Origin: Terana coerulea
Taxonomy: Eukaryota; Basidiomycota; Agaricomycetes; Polyporales; Phanerochaetaceae
Assembly (NCBI GenBank): GCA_024811115.1
Contig: JAKOGH010000870.1
Location: 1-64,000, forward strand
Length of the DNA: 64,000 nucleotides
Direction of reading: 5' to 3'
The notes under the pieces are model-generated. The model was not told the DNA's origin and made no database searches. It saw only the letters and a program-made list of their open reading frames with translations. Shown in pieces: positions 47,401-58,635 of this stretch; the stretch's first letter is position 1; each line of letters begins with the position of its first letter. The translations under genes and the position numbers were made by a program.

Positions 47401-48581
47401 TTTGATGGTCTCGATAGGTACTAACAAGCAGAGTTAGCATTTCTGGATGGCGTGAAGGTGGTAAGTACTTACTGATACGAAGCTTCTTCGACTGCCATAT
47501 TATCTGACCCTCGTCTGGGTCGAGACGGAAGAAATAACGCTTTTGTTTCTTAGCAGAGACTTTGAGCATAGGTACGCCATTGATGAGGAGAGGAGGAATG
47601 GGCAAGTCCTCTACTGCGGCAGGGCTCTGGGGCGAGAGCGGCGTTGGAGGCTCCATGGCTGGTTGTGGTGGATTCGCCGACGGTGCTGCTTCATGAATAG
47701 GTGAAAGAGTTGGCTTTGGTACCTGCCCGCTTGCACCGTCTTGGCCATTCGCGCCTTCGACCTGGGCTCCGGCGTCCAGCACAGGCGGTATCTCGTCGGG
47801 AGACTTGACAGGCGTCGAGTTCGTAACCATCCCGTCCGCGAATGCGTCAGATTTCAAGTCTTCAGGAGCTGTCGTGTAGGAAGACGGGTTCAGGCTCAGA
47901 GAAGGAAGTTCGCATGCGCGGTGGTCGTTTCCAGAGGACGTCGGAGTAGGACCTGATGTGACGCTTTATGCTGCCGCCCCGCGAGAGCCTCCTCGTTACC
48001 GGAGGCTGCGCTGTCGTAGGGCTGTTGGTGGTCTGGTGTGACGCCGATGAGATCGATGTGGCTGGAGGCAGACTCGTGGACTTGGAGTTGTCGAGGCCGG
48101 GTGGACTCCGCACGGGTTCCTCCTTGGACTTGGACTTGCTCCTCACAATATTGACTGCCCCGCTCGACACGCCCTTCAACGTCCGCCGTATGCTCCCTCC
48201 CAGCCCCAGACCCACATTCCCGTCGCTCCGCCGTCGCGAAAGCTTGCTTGCTCCCGAAGACGTCGAGGCCGCGCCAGCGGTGTGCGCAGTCACATGAGGA
48301 TGCGTCGAGGGCGCAGGTACGCTGCTGGAATGGGCGCGCCGGTGAGAGCCATGGGACATCGACTGCGCGACGTAAGGATATGGCGCAGAGGCGTCGACCT
48401 GGAGGACGGTCTGGGCGATCGCCGGCACTGGCTGGCCCTTTGTGGTGAGCAAACCCGCGGCACGTTGTAGAACCCGTCGCTTGGGCCGGCCGCCCTCTGC
48501 CACTGACCCCGCTTCGCTCGTCGTGCTCATCCCTCGTCTTGGCGGCGTCCTCATCTGTGGTAGCTGCTGCGTGGCGACCAT
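44444..48581 (-). CDS. PLC1: Phosphoinositide-specific phospholipase C
   Basis: It cleaves PIP2 to IP3 and diacylglycerol at the plasma membrane. Exons are 48581-47473, 47420-47035, 46978-46799, 46746-46194, 46139-45847, 45784-45183, 45118-44585 and 44532-44444. The order is: a Ser-rich N-terminus of about 260 residues, a PH domain (KKQKRYFFRLDPDEGQIIWQ ... MWETTIRRL), an EF-hand-like region (KLDFDDVERMCRRLNI, GYLDFADFRKFV), the X box with catalytic His in ISSSHNTYLVG, ELDIYDG and YHGKTLTTK and ISAEVHCG, then the Y box (GVKCRGINKK, YPKGARIGSTNY, NWQTFDLGYVINHAMFQRN) and a C2 domain (LDVTIVSAQQLPRPKD, GFNPVWEQ). One junction (46194|46193) is GC-AG. One-base breaks occur near 47885 and 45510. 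All catalytic residues of the delta-type enzyme are present. The start is uncertain. Confidence 0.93.
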
Positions 48582-51205
48582 TGTCGTCGGTATGCCTTGG
48601 GGTCACACAGCCAGGGTCGTCCGGTCAAAGCTCGGTACAACACCGAGAGGTAGCGAGAACAGCGAAGAACAGAGACAGAGAAAAGGCGGGGAAATGTATA
48701 GTCGAGACATATCACTGGAGTTTATCAACTATGCGAGTGCCACCGCACACGGACATTCAGGCCATCAAAGCGTCGACCGCGGAGCTGAAGAACGGGCGTT
48801 TGGTCGAGAACTTCGCGTGTCCCTGGCGCACGAGCAATGCAGTTCAATGGGTAGCAACGCTTTCTTGGCGGTCACAACAAGTCCTTCGGCAGTGCTCTTT
48901 GCGCAGACGTTGACAATGCGGCACTGTGACAGGATCTGTGCAGCCAGAAAGCTAACCTGTGTGCCAGAAGCAGTCCCAGATCTCACACTCAAGCAACGTT
49001 CGCGGCTACAGGACGCCCTTTGTCTCATTGCATCCGAGAGACGCTGCTGGAACACTACTTTAGCAGGTGCGACAGCCATGAATGATTTTACAAGCATTTT
49101 ATTTGTCCTTGGGTCGCTAGTGCATGCCGACGGCTCACTCGTGTAATTTGTGGACACCTCCGCTGGAGCGCACCTTGAGAACGCTGCAAGGCAGCGCGTC
49201 ATGGACGTCGAATTTCGCTGCGCCGTTGTTGCCTTGTTGACATCACAAGAGCCGGCACCGACGAAAGACGGAAAACCGACATGACTCACTGAGCCGTGGC
49301 AAGCCGGTATGGGCGTGCCGGTATCCTTGCAGTGACGAACCCCGGAACGTGTACCGGTAAGACACTGTCTCGTACGTATTCGTCCCATTCGCTTGAATGG
49401 AAGCCTGTAACGTATCGGAAAGGGTTCAACAAGGGTTCAAATATCATGCATCATGCATCATGGGGCACCTGCATGGGCGATCGTCAGGATTGTCTGCGCC
49501 ATAGGAAGAAAGAATTGACTTACGAAGCTACCGAGATCATTGGATTGCATCGCATACGGAAGCGAGTCGGTCCTGCCCATGTGGAAATTGGCATTGTTAG
49601 CTGCATTGGCCATCACGCTAGTGCCAGATGTATTCACGGTTGTATAGGAGTACACAAGCGGGCAACCGTCCTGTGCTTTCCATATGCGTCGTATAACACT
49701 GAGGCCTGATGTTGATTCGCGGAGTTCGTTCGAATGGAGTACTCTCTGTGAAGACGACGGTTGCCAAATCGACAACCGTCCGGACGTAGCCTCATGGCTT
49801 GCCGTGCTTGCTCCCATCGCCAACGCAAGAACAAGCGATTTTACGCGGTATGCAAATGCAGAGCTTTCGAGGAGCCGGTCTGCGGGCATATTCCTATGTT
49901 TGTCCTATGTAGATAATTCGGAAAATCCCGCAATTTGGGAATCCAGGCAGTGTAAGAGTGAAAACGAAATGCAAGAGTACAGCTTGCCATACTTGCAATA
50001 TACCGGTGCACATTTCCGGGGCTACTGGGACAGGCCTGTGGTTCACAAGTGCGACGATAGGCGAATGGGGTAACAGCTCCCAGACAAGAGATCACATATG
50101 CATAGAAAGGGCGAAGCAATGCAAAAGCAATGCATATAGTGGCGGCAGTCACTTCATGTCAACCCAGCACAATTTTTGTACGAGTTTGTAAACTTGATTT
50201 TTGGTGTGAAAGTACCCCTATTCCATGATAAATCTCGACGCAGGAAAAATCGGAAAATGTAACCCTAACCCTAGCAAAACGGCCAAATTCTTGGCCGGTC
50301 AGCGGTTTTGTAGCCTCCAATTCACACCTTGGGGCCTCATCTGGGCTCATGAATGAGATAGATGTCAACAATCAAATTAGTGTATACCTTTCTAAATCGC
50401 TTCTGCTCCCCGCAAGCAGTGACAACAGGCATGTACCATGCATCTGTGCTCAACTACAATATATAAATGAATTTAAAATGATTTAAATATTCCATAAGCG
50501 CCCGTAAACGGCCAAATCCAGGCTCCCAAACCCCGAATTTTGAGTTATTGGAATTCTGTCCCGTGGACTTCAAAGCTATTCCAAATGGGTGTGTTTTGCA
50601 CTATGTAGCATCGCTGTAAGTGGGAGGCCGAAAGAACCTTAGGGTTTTCAAAGTCGACCCTCGGCGCTCGTCATGAAGTTACCGCTCCCACCATATGCGA
50701 GCTGGGGAGAGGTTCAATGCTTAGGTAAGCAGAACAGCGTCTCTCTAAAAGTAGCTCTGATGTTCCCACGGCTTTGTGGCTTACCGTCCTCACTTGAAAG
50801 ACGGCGGCCGACTCGGACGACCAGAACTTTTACGATACGAAGTATGGACGCAGTCAAGGTATGTATCTTCACATGTCGGCATTCTGTATCACTAGTAAAT
50901 AAACTGAAACGCTCAATATAGGATCGAAATCGTACCGAAACGTTAGGCAGCAACTCGGACGTTCAAGCTGAACGTTTAAATTGAGATAGAGCGAGAGAGG
51001 AAAGCATCTGAGAGTCGCAGGCATTTGTGAGGTAACAAGTACCACGCGCTGAAGTGTGAATGCAGAATTCAGTACGCATCTATGCTCGGCGGGACTTGAG
51101 CGAATGGGAGGCTAACACACCAAGGGCATTGTTGCGTTTAGAACCAGGCCGGGGCTGGCATCTGGTTTGAGGCGAACACCCAATGGCAGCCGCACTCGCC
51201 AGCCA
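48582..51205. other. Long spacer between PLC and chitinase 2
   Basis: About 2.6 kb with no supported gene. A short telomere-like CCCTAACCCTA word occurs near 50264-50274 and AT-rich sequence near 50460-50500. Confidence 0.45.
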
Positions 51206-51211
51206 TATAAA
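51206..51211 (+). promoter_or_regulatory. TATA box of chitinase 2
   Basis: TATAAA 77 bases upstream of the ATG at 51283. Confidence 0.45.
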
Positions 51212-51282
51212 TCACTTTCCTCGCATACTTCCTCACTCATTCCCTTCCCTCTCAACATCCCCAAACAGTTGTGTTGTGCACC

Positions 51283-52839
51283 ATGCGGTCCTTTCGTACC
51301 CTCAGCCTTCTCTCACTGCTCTCCGTCGGACGCACTCGGGCTGCGCCCGTTTGCTCAGGGACCACGGCCGCCCTTGCCTCCACATGGTACACCGGCTGGC
51401 ACGCACAGTATCTGCCACTGGAAGACATCAGCTGGGACAAGTACAGCTCAATCTCCTATGCGTTTGCGTAAGTCCTAGATCTCATACCGGTATTGGAAAC
51501 ATATGCTCACCTATACGTTGGGTATAGTGAGACAACGCCGGACCCATCAGTAGTCTCATTGCAGGATACAGATGAGGAGCTGCTTCCTAAGCTAGTTGAT
51601 CTGGCGCACCAGAACAATGTCGCAGCTCTTCTCACCGTCGGCGGCTGGAGCGGCTCAAAATACTTTTCGACAGCAGTCGGCTCGGCCGAGAATCGTACCG
51701 CATTCTCTCATGCTCTCTTACACCTGGTGGACAAGTACAGCCTTGATGGCATTGAACTTGAGTGAGTCACCACCACATAGTCCCCAGTCCTCAGAGGCTG
51801 ACATACCTTACGCGGCAGCTGGGAATATCCCAACAAACAAGGGGTAGGGTGCAACATCATTTCCGACCAGGACACACCCAACTTCCTCGCCTTCCTCCAA
51901 GAACTTCGCGCCTCACCCAGCGGCGCGAACATGACCGTGTCCGCAGCGTCCTCCATCGTTCCCTTCGCCGCACCGGACGGCACGCCCACCGCTGACGTCT
52001 CTCCCTTTGCGGACGTGCTCGACTACGTGACGCTGATGAATTACGACATCTGGGGCAGCTGGTCGCGCGTCGTTGGGCCAAACGCTCCCTTGAACGACAC
52101 CTGTGCACCGGCGGAGGACCAGCAGGGCTCTGCAGTATCCGCGGTCGCGGCGTGGACGGCCGCCGGGTTCCCTGCGAACAAGCTTGTGCTCGGTGTCGCG
52201 TCGTACGGCCACAGCTTCTATGTGACGCCAGAGAACGCCGCCGCTGCCTCCGGCGCATCTGATATGTCCCTGCTGGCATTGTACCTCGCGCATCCGTCGG
52301 GAACGACGCCGCTCGCGGCGTACCCGCCGTTTGACAGCACCCAACAGCCTGTCGGCGACTCGTGGGACGTGGCGGCTCCGGCGGGCACGACCGACGCGTG
52401 CGGAAACACTAGTGCTGGCCCCGGCGGGCTCCTCTGGCGTTTTCAACTTCCGGGGTTTGATCGAGCGGGGCTTGCTTACTGAAAATGGGACGGCGGCGCA
52501 AGGCATGGGGTTCAGGTTCGATGAATGCAGCCAAACTGTGAGTCCTCATTCGTTCAATACCTTGCACAACCAAAGTGACGATGATGTTCTACAGCCGTAC
52601 GTCTATGATCCACAGACGAGCACGATGGTGTCATATGATGACGTGCAGTCATTCTGTGAGTGCATAGCATTCAAGTGTAGAGTCGGCTTACCTGACGACC
52701 TGCGAATAGCGGCGAAAGGGCAGTTTATTCAACAAAGCGGCCTGCTCGGCTTCGCCATGTGGGAAGCGGCTGGGGATTATGAGGATATGCTGCTGGATGG
52801 GATGTCGAAGGCATGGGTATCGCACAGAACACTTGTTGA
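51283..52839 (+). CDS. GH18 chitinase 2, secreted (frame-broken, variant active-site motif)
   Basis: A paralogue of chitinase 1 with the same exon plan. The start at 51283 begins a signal peptide (MRSFRTLSLLSLLSVG). Barrel motifs are STWYTGWHAQY, LLTVGGWSGSKYFS, MNYDIWGSW, GVASYGHSF, GMGFRFDECSQT, PYVYDPQTSTMVSYDD and GFAMWEAAGDYEDML. The catalytic strand reads DGIELDWEYP. The fourth position is Glu where D-x-x-D-x-D-x-E has Asp, but the acid Glu and the preceding Asp remain. Two single-base breaks are inferred. One is near 52425 (GGCGGGCTCC, extra base before SSGVFNF). The other is near 52812, after which MGIAQNTC and a stop at 52837 match the end of chitinase 1. The linker between signal and barrel is shorter than in chitinase 1. 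Activity is uncertain. Confidence 0.88.
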
Positions 52840-53282
52840 TCGAAGTGTTTTCTTGTACCTGTTGAAATGCACGTGTGGATCAATACGTCTACGGTCGTTG
52901 GAGCAATTGTTCGCGTACTTACGCATCGCTACAGACCGGCCACAAGAGGTCCTTGTAAATTTCTGATACCGCATATGGATTTCAGCCTAAGAGATGATGG
53001 TAGAAACCGAGACGAAGTGCTTCTCCAATAGTACAGACCGTCAGTGTGAGGGCACTGAGCTGTCTGGATGAATTTCAATTTCAGGTTAAGGCTGAGCTGT
53101 GAGCTGAAGGAGGGCGAAGGCAAGACTGCAAATGGCCGTTCCCTTATTTGAAGTATACTGCTTCTTGCGTGAACATTGCACCCGATAGAGTCAAGTAGCA
53201 AGATGCCGAAAGTAGTACTATAGTGATCGTTGTGGTTCGGTGGAAGCTCAGCAAGACGACGGCGGGAAAGCGTGGCGGCGTC
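52840..53282. other. Spacer
   Basis: 3' region of chitinase 2 and promoter of MIC10. Nothing else was seen. Confidence 0.5.
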
Positions 53283-53869
53283 ATGGTCCCGGCGCCTACA
53301 TACCCTCTCTCCGACCATCATGTCGACCACGCCTACCCCTCCAAGCCACTCTCGAGCGAGAACATCGTTGCACAGAAGGTACGCTCGCCGGAACACTTCG
53401 TACACTCTAAGCTGACTGTCTCACCTAGTATGACCGCTGCTGTACGTGTAATCTCTACAGAAACAGTTCAAACCATGTTGACGGGTCGCGTGAATCCGGA
53501 ACCCAAATGCATCCTGGACATTCGTGTTTGAAGTGGCGGATCTCTTGGTCAAGTCGTACGTCGGGATATTTTTGAAGCTTTTATGAATTCTCACGCGATT
53601 CTTCGCGTTCCTCAGAGGTGTCGGGTTCAGCGTAGGCGTTATCGCTTCTGTAATCCTCTTCAAGCGTACGTGGTCCACATCCTCAAGTTCCTATGCTAGG
53701 CCGGAGGGCTATCACTCACACTCCATCGTTATTAGGTCGTGCATGGCCCATCGCGCTCTCGACTGGATTCGGTGCCGGGGCAGCGTATGCCGACTGTGAC
53801 AGATCATTCAACCCTGCAAGAATACCAGGCGTACGCATCATTCCCTCAACAACGACGGAGAGCAAGTAG
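53283..53869 (+). CDS. MIC10: MICOS subunit Mic10
   Basis: Mic10 is a small inner mitochondrial membrane protein that bends membranes at cristae junctions. Exons 53283-53378, 53429-53441 (13-base micro-exon), 53534-53555 (22 bases), 53616-53665 and 53736-53869 sum to 315 bases, an intact 104-residue protein. After a 27-residue N-terminus comes the family hallmark KYDRCLADLLVKSG. TM1 follows (GVGFSVGVIASVILF) and a positively charged hairpin turn (KRRAWP). TM2 carries the Gly motif TGFGAGAAYADC, then RSFNPARIPG. Two Gly-rich membrane segments joined by a short basic loop are exactly the Mic10 hairpin. All splice phases agree. The gene is invisible as a single ORF because its exons are so short. 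Confidence 0.93.
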
Positions 53870-54819
53870 AGCTACAAGTAGGAAAGGGAGGGGCACTTCG
53901 GCCGGAGACATCCTGTATGTGGTTTGATTGATTGTTCTGCAGCCCCACGATTATATGCTGCTTGAATGCGATATTCTTTCTGCACGAGATGTAACTCCTC
54001 AAGTCCTCACGCCTGGATGCTGAGAAGATTCTACGGAAAGCGCGTTTGAGACGAGCTTCATATTCCATACCGGTGCCGGCCTAAGACTCCTCACTGAAGC
54101 CAGCGAACGCCGCGCCCTGGCACACTCGCGTAATAGCGTCGGTCAGGCTATCAAGTGTGCGAATATCCTTCGTGCGCTCATGTACCATGCGGCAGCTTTA
54201 AGACTGCCTCTGCCGCACCGCGCAGTAAGGTCACTATTGTCTTGGGCGACGCGATTTTCACTGGGTTGCGTGATGGTGGGTTGCATGGCGTGGACGAGTA
54301 CGCTTGGACTGGTCCTCGCCTGCGCCACAATCCTTACCACATTAATGCTCATGCGGACATATTGTGTGGCGCAACAAAGAATCGTTATTCTCGCGGCTTG
54401 ACGAACGAACCCCTCGAGCGCACTATGTCGCATTCCCTTCGCAGTTGGTTTCAACTGCAATCAGCCATACAGTGACACGATACCGGTAGATGTCGTGAAG
54501 ATGCATATTATGAAGTTTATTAACGCTTCCTGAATGGCCTTGGTCGAGTTATTTGCATTATTCACAATGCATCCGAAAGCCACCTTCCAGACGGCGTGCC
54601 GTTCGCGTGCAACTTGAAGTCATTTCAGATCTCGCGCATGTAATGTATCCAACACACAATTATCACATGAGATATACAACTATTGCATATCACAGTACAC
54701 ATAGAAGGATGCACATTCAGAGTTATAGGCAGTACGGATCGCGCTCGGCGCCGGGAATATGCAACATAAACTGAAATCCGCGTGGTACAAAGATTATAAC
54801 TCATCACTCTCGCGAATAT
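53870..54819. other. Spacer between MIC10 and FunK1 copy 2 (convergent)
   Basis: No gene was supported. ORFs on both strands at 54140-54475 mirror each other and lack motifs. Confidence 0.5.
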
Positions 54820-57402
54820 TCACTCCTGAGTTGTCCTGACCCTCTTTGACCTGGTATCCTGGTTGTCTTCCGCCGCGCGTTTGTTGGAGGGAGCACTGCT
54901 GGTGGCACTCGGCACCTGGGATAGGCTAGGCTCATCCGCCGCGGGGAGGTAGATCGACAGGCCTTCGAATTGATCGATAGTCTTGACAATGAGCACTAGA
55001 TCCCACGAACGCATGTCCTTGAGCGCTCGTCTGAGGATGATTTTGAGTTTCTTGTGAGTGAGGAGATCTTTCTTTGGTCGTGGCGGTTGGACTGGGGGCG
55101 TTGGTGCGCTCTGCGGTGAGTCCGCTTCGCTATCTGTCTCTTCTGCCTCTTCATCCGATTCAAGGACGTTCGACGTGAAACTCGCTATGTCTTTGGGTTT
55201 AACCGCTTGAGAGACCGCTGGAACGCGGGGAGCCACGCGGTACTTCCCAAGATCATTGATACTAAAGTCCTGTAGTGCGTAATGCGTATAGCAGCAGTGG
55301 TGGAGGCTCCTCAACAGAGTGTCGAAACCTTCACCTCCGAGTTGCGTTATAACCTTGAAAGGCGGATCACTTTGCATAAAGGATATGGCCTTCTCCTCTC
55401 CACCTATCCGAATAGATGAGCCGTCGATGTTTCTATCGTCATAATAGTACAGCGAGACATGCTTGGCAAGGCGCTCATTTGTGTTGTTGCCGGTCTTCCC
55501 TTGGTACACATAGGATGCCATGGTCATATCTGTGAGGTGAAATCGTAGAGTGTACAGCCGGATGACATGTATGAAGGACTCCAAATCGTCCGAAACCGAC
55601 ACCGGCTTGAGGGGATATTGCAGCAGTATTCCCGACATGAAAGGCCACGTACCCTAGGATAACCACCACCTTTGGTTAAACCTAAACATTCATATCTGTC
55701 CTGTGAAGCAAACATACCAGGTGGCCGTGTTGACTAGCATCTTCAGTTGGATCTGTGACAGATCTGCTCAAGTCCCAATCCGTCAAGAAGCCATCGGGGG
55801 AGTGTGCGCCTTGTCCAGTGTGTCAACATTGATCATGATGTTCCCATCGCTGACGTCGCGATGCAGAATGTTAGCTTTCTTCCAAGCCTTGTGATGGGCT
55901 ATTATGAGATCAGAGGGTGAGCAAGACAAGAAACTCAGTAGCATGGCATATGGAAATGTACTACACCTCACCTGCGAGAGCGCAAAGAACGACGTGGATC
56001 ATGTGGTGACCCAGCCCATACTCCCTCAGGGGTATTCCAATGGTACCGAGGACTAGACGAAAGTGCACCCGCTCCCGCGGTCTAGAGACACCTGTCAGGA
56101 AGTCTTGGGTGAGCGTGCGTTGTTGTACTAGACTCCCTCCACATTGATGGTCAACATCTCCGCCGCCCAGAATTTGAGGGATGTACGGAACACTCTTCTG
56201 ATGCAAAAGCATGTACGTCTTGAGCTCTGGAGATATAGAGTCATGATTTGACCTCCAAGAATCCTTCACGAAGCATAGCCTGCCTTGACCAACAATGTAG
56301 CCAATGAAGCCCTTGGTAGCTCGTCCGGTTAGCGAGGACCGTTTCACAGAAGGGCAACCAATCAAGATCGCAGCTGTTTTGGACTGACTCGAGTCGGCGG
56401 TATCATCAATTAGACAGTCGACCTGAGCCATGGTGTTAAGGAAATGGTTGATGGCGATAGCTATGTGGGCTCACCTGTACAACGGGAAACTTGACTTGTT
56501 CTCGCCATATGTCCTCGACGAACTGCCTCCGCCACCTAGTTGCGTTCGCATTATCGGTCATCTGCTCTAGAGCCTTTCCATATTGCTCCAATTCCTTGAG
56601 TTGTTCAGGCGAGGCGCGCCTGATCGACTGATCATACCCCTGGGTGACAGCGTCCGCTTTCGCGAGCCGGTAGAAGAAGTTGAGCAGGTGTTCGGGGTTG
56701 TCGACGTAGTCAAAATCCTCGCTCATGATGCAGCCACATCGATCCCACCGCATCAAACGCGCCGTGTGTTTAGTGATGAGCACTGAAAAAATGGATGTCC
56801 GATGCTGACGCTGCATTGTTTCCGCTACATATCGAGTCATCTGTACTCGAACAGACGCTCCGTTCTGGCCATAGAGATCAGTTACGGATGGTCTGGTGGT
56901 GGGTGGGTCAGCGAAAGGGTTCGTCACGGGGTGGGCCTTGACCTCAATTAAGGTCAACAACCAGGTCCGTCGTAGATCCCCGAACAATTGGTACCGGTCC
57001 TGAGCGGCGCTCTTGTACGACTCCTGCTTCTCTTCGGTACGCTCCCACTGCCCGTCGCCCTCTGTGTCACGAGGGTAAATAACGAGGTCAGGTTCCCCGT
57101 CGTGAGATTCGTGGCGGTCGGAAGTATCTTTGATAACGTATTCGGTGTCCTTCAGAGCTTCACCAATGGCTTCACACTACGTCAGCACATCAGCCTGAAG
57201 GCACAAAAGCACGCCATGTTCATTTTATTGTACTTACTAAAGATGAGTACATCTCTCTCTCGTTGTTGGGCTTGTTCATTAGCATTGACTTTCTTAGCTT
57301 CGTGCCGATCGAAGCCACCGCATCCTGAGGCAGGTCGCCGCCTTCGGGGAAAAGTTCCTGATTAAAGCTCCTGGGTGGAACCACAGCGCACGACTCCTCC
57401 AT
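54820..57402 (-). CDS. FunK1-family fungal protein kinase, copy 2
   Basis: Exons are 57402-57238, 57176-56475, 56422-55972, 55898-55718 and 55653-54820. They sum to 2333 bases, one short of 778 codons. Landmarks parallel copy 1: CEAIGEALKDTEYVIKDTSD, DLRRTWLLTLIEVKAHP, MQRQHRTSIFSVLITKHTAR, LTGRATKGFIGYIVGQGRLC, ILGGGDV, catalytic LHRDVSDGNIMI, TDWDLSRS and MSGILLQYPLKPVSV. The C-terminus has a Pro-rich linker and a basic SKRVRTTQE tail. The only break is at the G run 55796-55800 (plus strand). Adding one base gives HTPPDGFLTDWD and an otherwise open protein. The Ser/Pro-rich N-terminus of copy 1 is absent or begins further upstream. It is the best candidate for a functional FunK1 of its subgroup. 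Orientation relative to chitinase 2 mirrors copy 1 and chitinase 1. Confidence 0.85.
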
Positions 57403-57972
57403 CTTGCAGCCCAGTTGCTGGTGGTAACCCTTGTCTTATGGTAGAAATCGCTTTCCAGATGGAATGAGGATTGTCGCGGCGATTTTACGGCACCGATTCA
57501 TCGCAAGTTCAGTAAGAGCAGCTGGGTAATACAAATACGCTCACCTCTCTTTCTCCTCTTGTCTGGCTAGAGTACCGGGATTTTGATTGTGCGAACAGCA
57601 AACGAACTTCAACTTGTGTTCCCCATTCAGCGCCTCTAGCGCCCACTTCTCGCGGAGCCTTCCGTGATTCTGATCGGATCTGTGATTAGAGATCTATGTT
57701 CTCTCTTTCAAAATTCAATTCAACACGAAGAGTACTCAAACCTCACAGCGACCACTCGAAGAGCTCAAGCAAGACTAGTGCTTTTCACGTCCGGAAGGAT
57801 TATAGAAACGCTGAATAAAACATCGGTAGCGCAGTGTGTCGAGCCAGTCAGACTCATTCTGTACTTAATCTCTCCAGACAGGCTCATGAATCAGGTATGA
57901 ACCAAAGCTGTGTAACGTAGTTAGTAAACGATTAACCGGGGTTATTAAGGGTAGACACACCGAGGTGCAAGC
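57403..57972. other. Spacer upstream of FunK1 copy 2
   Basis: The promoter of FunK1 copy 2 lies here. A Ser/Pro-rich N-terminal extension like that of copy 1 was not found. Confidence 0.45.
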
Positions 57973-58338
57973 TTAGTGGAACTTCCTGTCCTCTTGCGCA
58001 TGCACCGACTCTGTCCCGAGTGGCTCGGGTACAACGGGGCCATGTGCAGCCGGGTCGTTCCGAGGAAGTGTACGCCGTGGTTCGCCAAGAATCAGACGTT
58101 TATACAAGACATCTGCACCAAAAATTAAAGCAGAGAAAGGCGATGTTTAACCGGGCGAACGGCACGAGAACGATGTGAACACAGCACGTGCAGCAATAAC
58201 GAGCGTAGCAAACCGATGTTCAGTGCGTATAGACCAAATTGAAGACAAGCGGGACTTACAAGAGACAGCGCCTATGATTGGCACCGTTATGATGATAGTT
58301 TGCAGGCGTTTCGCTTCTGGAGAAAGTTTTGGTGCCAT
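57973..58338 (-). CDS. Small single-pass membrane protein, unknown function
   Basis: Two exons (58338-58260, 58112-57973) join in phase to a 72-residue protein. It begins MAPKLSPEAKRLQT, followed by one hydrophobic helix (IIITVPIIGAVSYVLY) and a basic turn KRLILGEPRRTLPRN. A polar tail ends in EDRKFH. A short basic-flanked TM with no signal peptide suggests a mitochondrial or ER tail-anchored protein, which is inference. I believe small proteins of this look are conserved in polypores but cannot name the family. The intron is 147 bases, longer than neighbours. It was identified by splicing; neither exon forms a notable ORF. Confidence 0.7.
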
Positions 58339-58635
58339 CGCGCGGTGCCCGCAGTGTCGTGGATGACGGAAGAGGCTAGGAGAGGTGGGACGCCTGTGAC
58401 GGCTCAAAGTTGCCGGAGCCCTTGTGGCGTCCACATTTGATCCGGTCGGTCTGGGTATGTCGGCCGCCTCGCGTTCAGAATCGAAGTGAATTGACCCACA
58501 GCGTATCCAGCTACTTTATCTACGCATCTTCATTGATACTAGATGTCACAAACATCCTCTGGAGGGATGTATAAGCATGGCTTCAAACACGTTATACAAA
58601 TCCTTTCGCTACTATTGAAGCTTGAAGGCCTCTAC
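58339..58635. other. Short spacer
   Basis: Promoter of the small membrane-protein gene. Nothing further was seen. Confidence 0.4.

Noticed and set aside
50260..50276. Telomere-like CCCTAACCCTA word
   Set aside because: Only about two copies, inside a spacer with genes on both sides; chance occurrence is likely.
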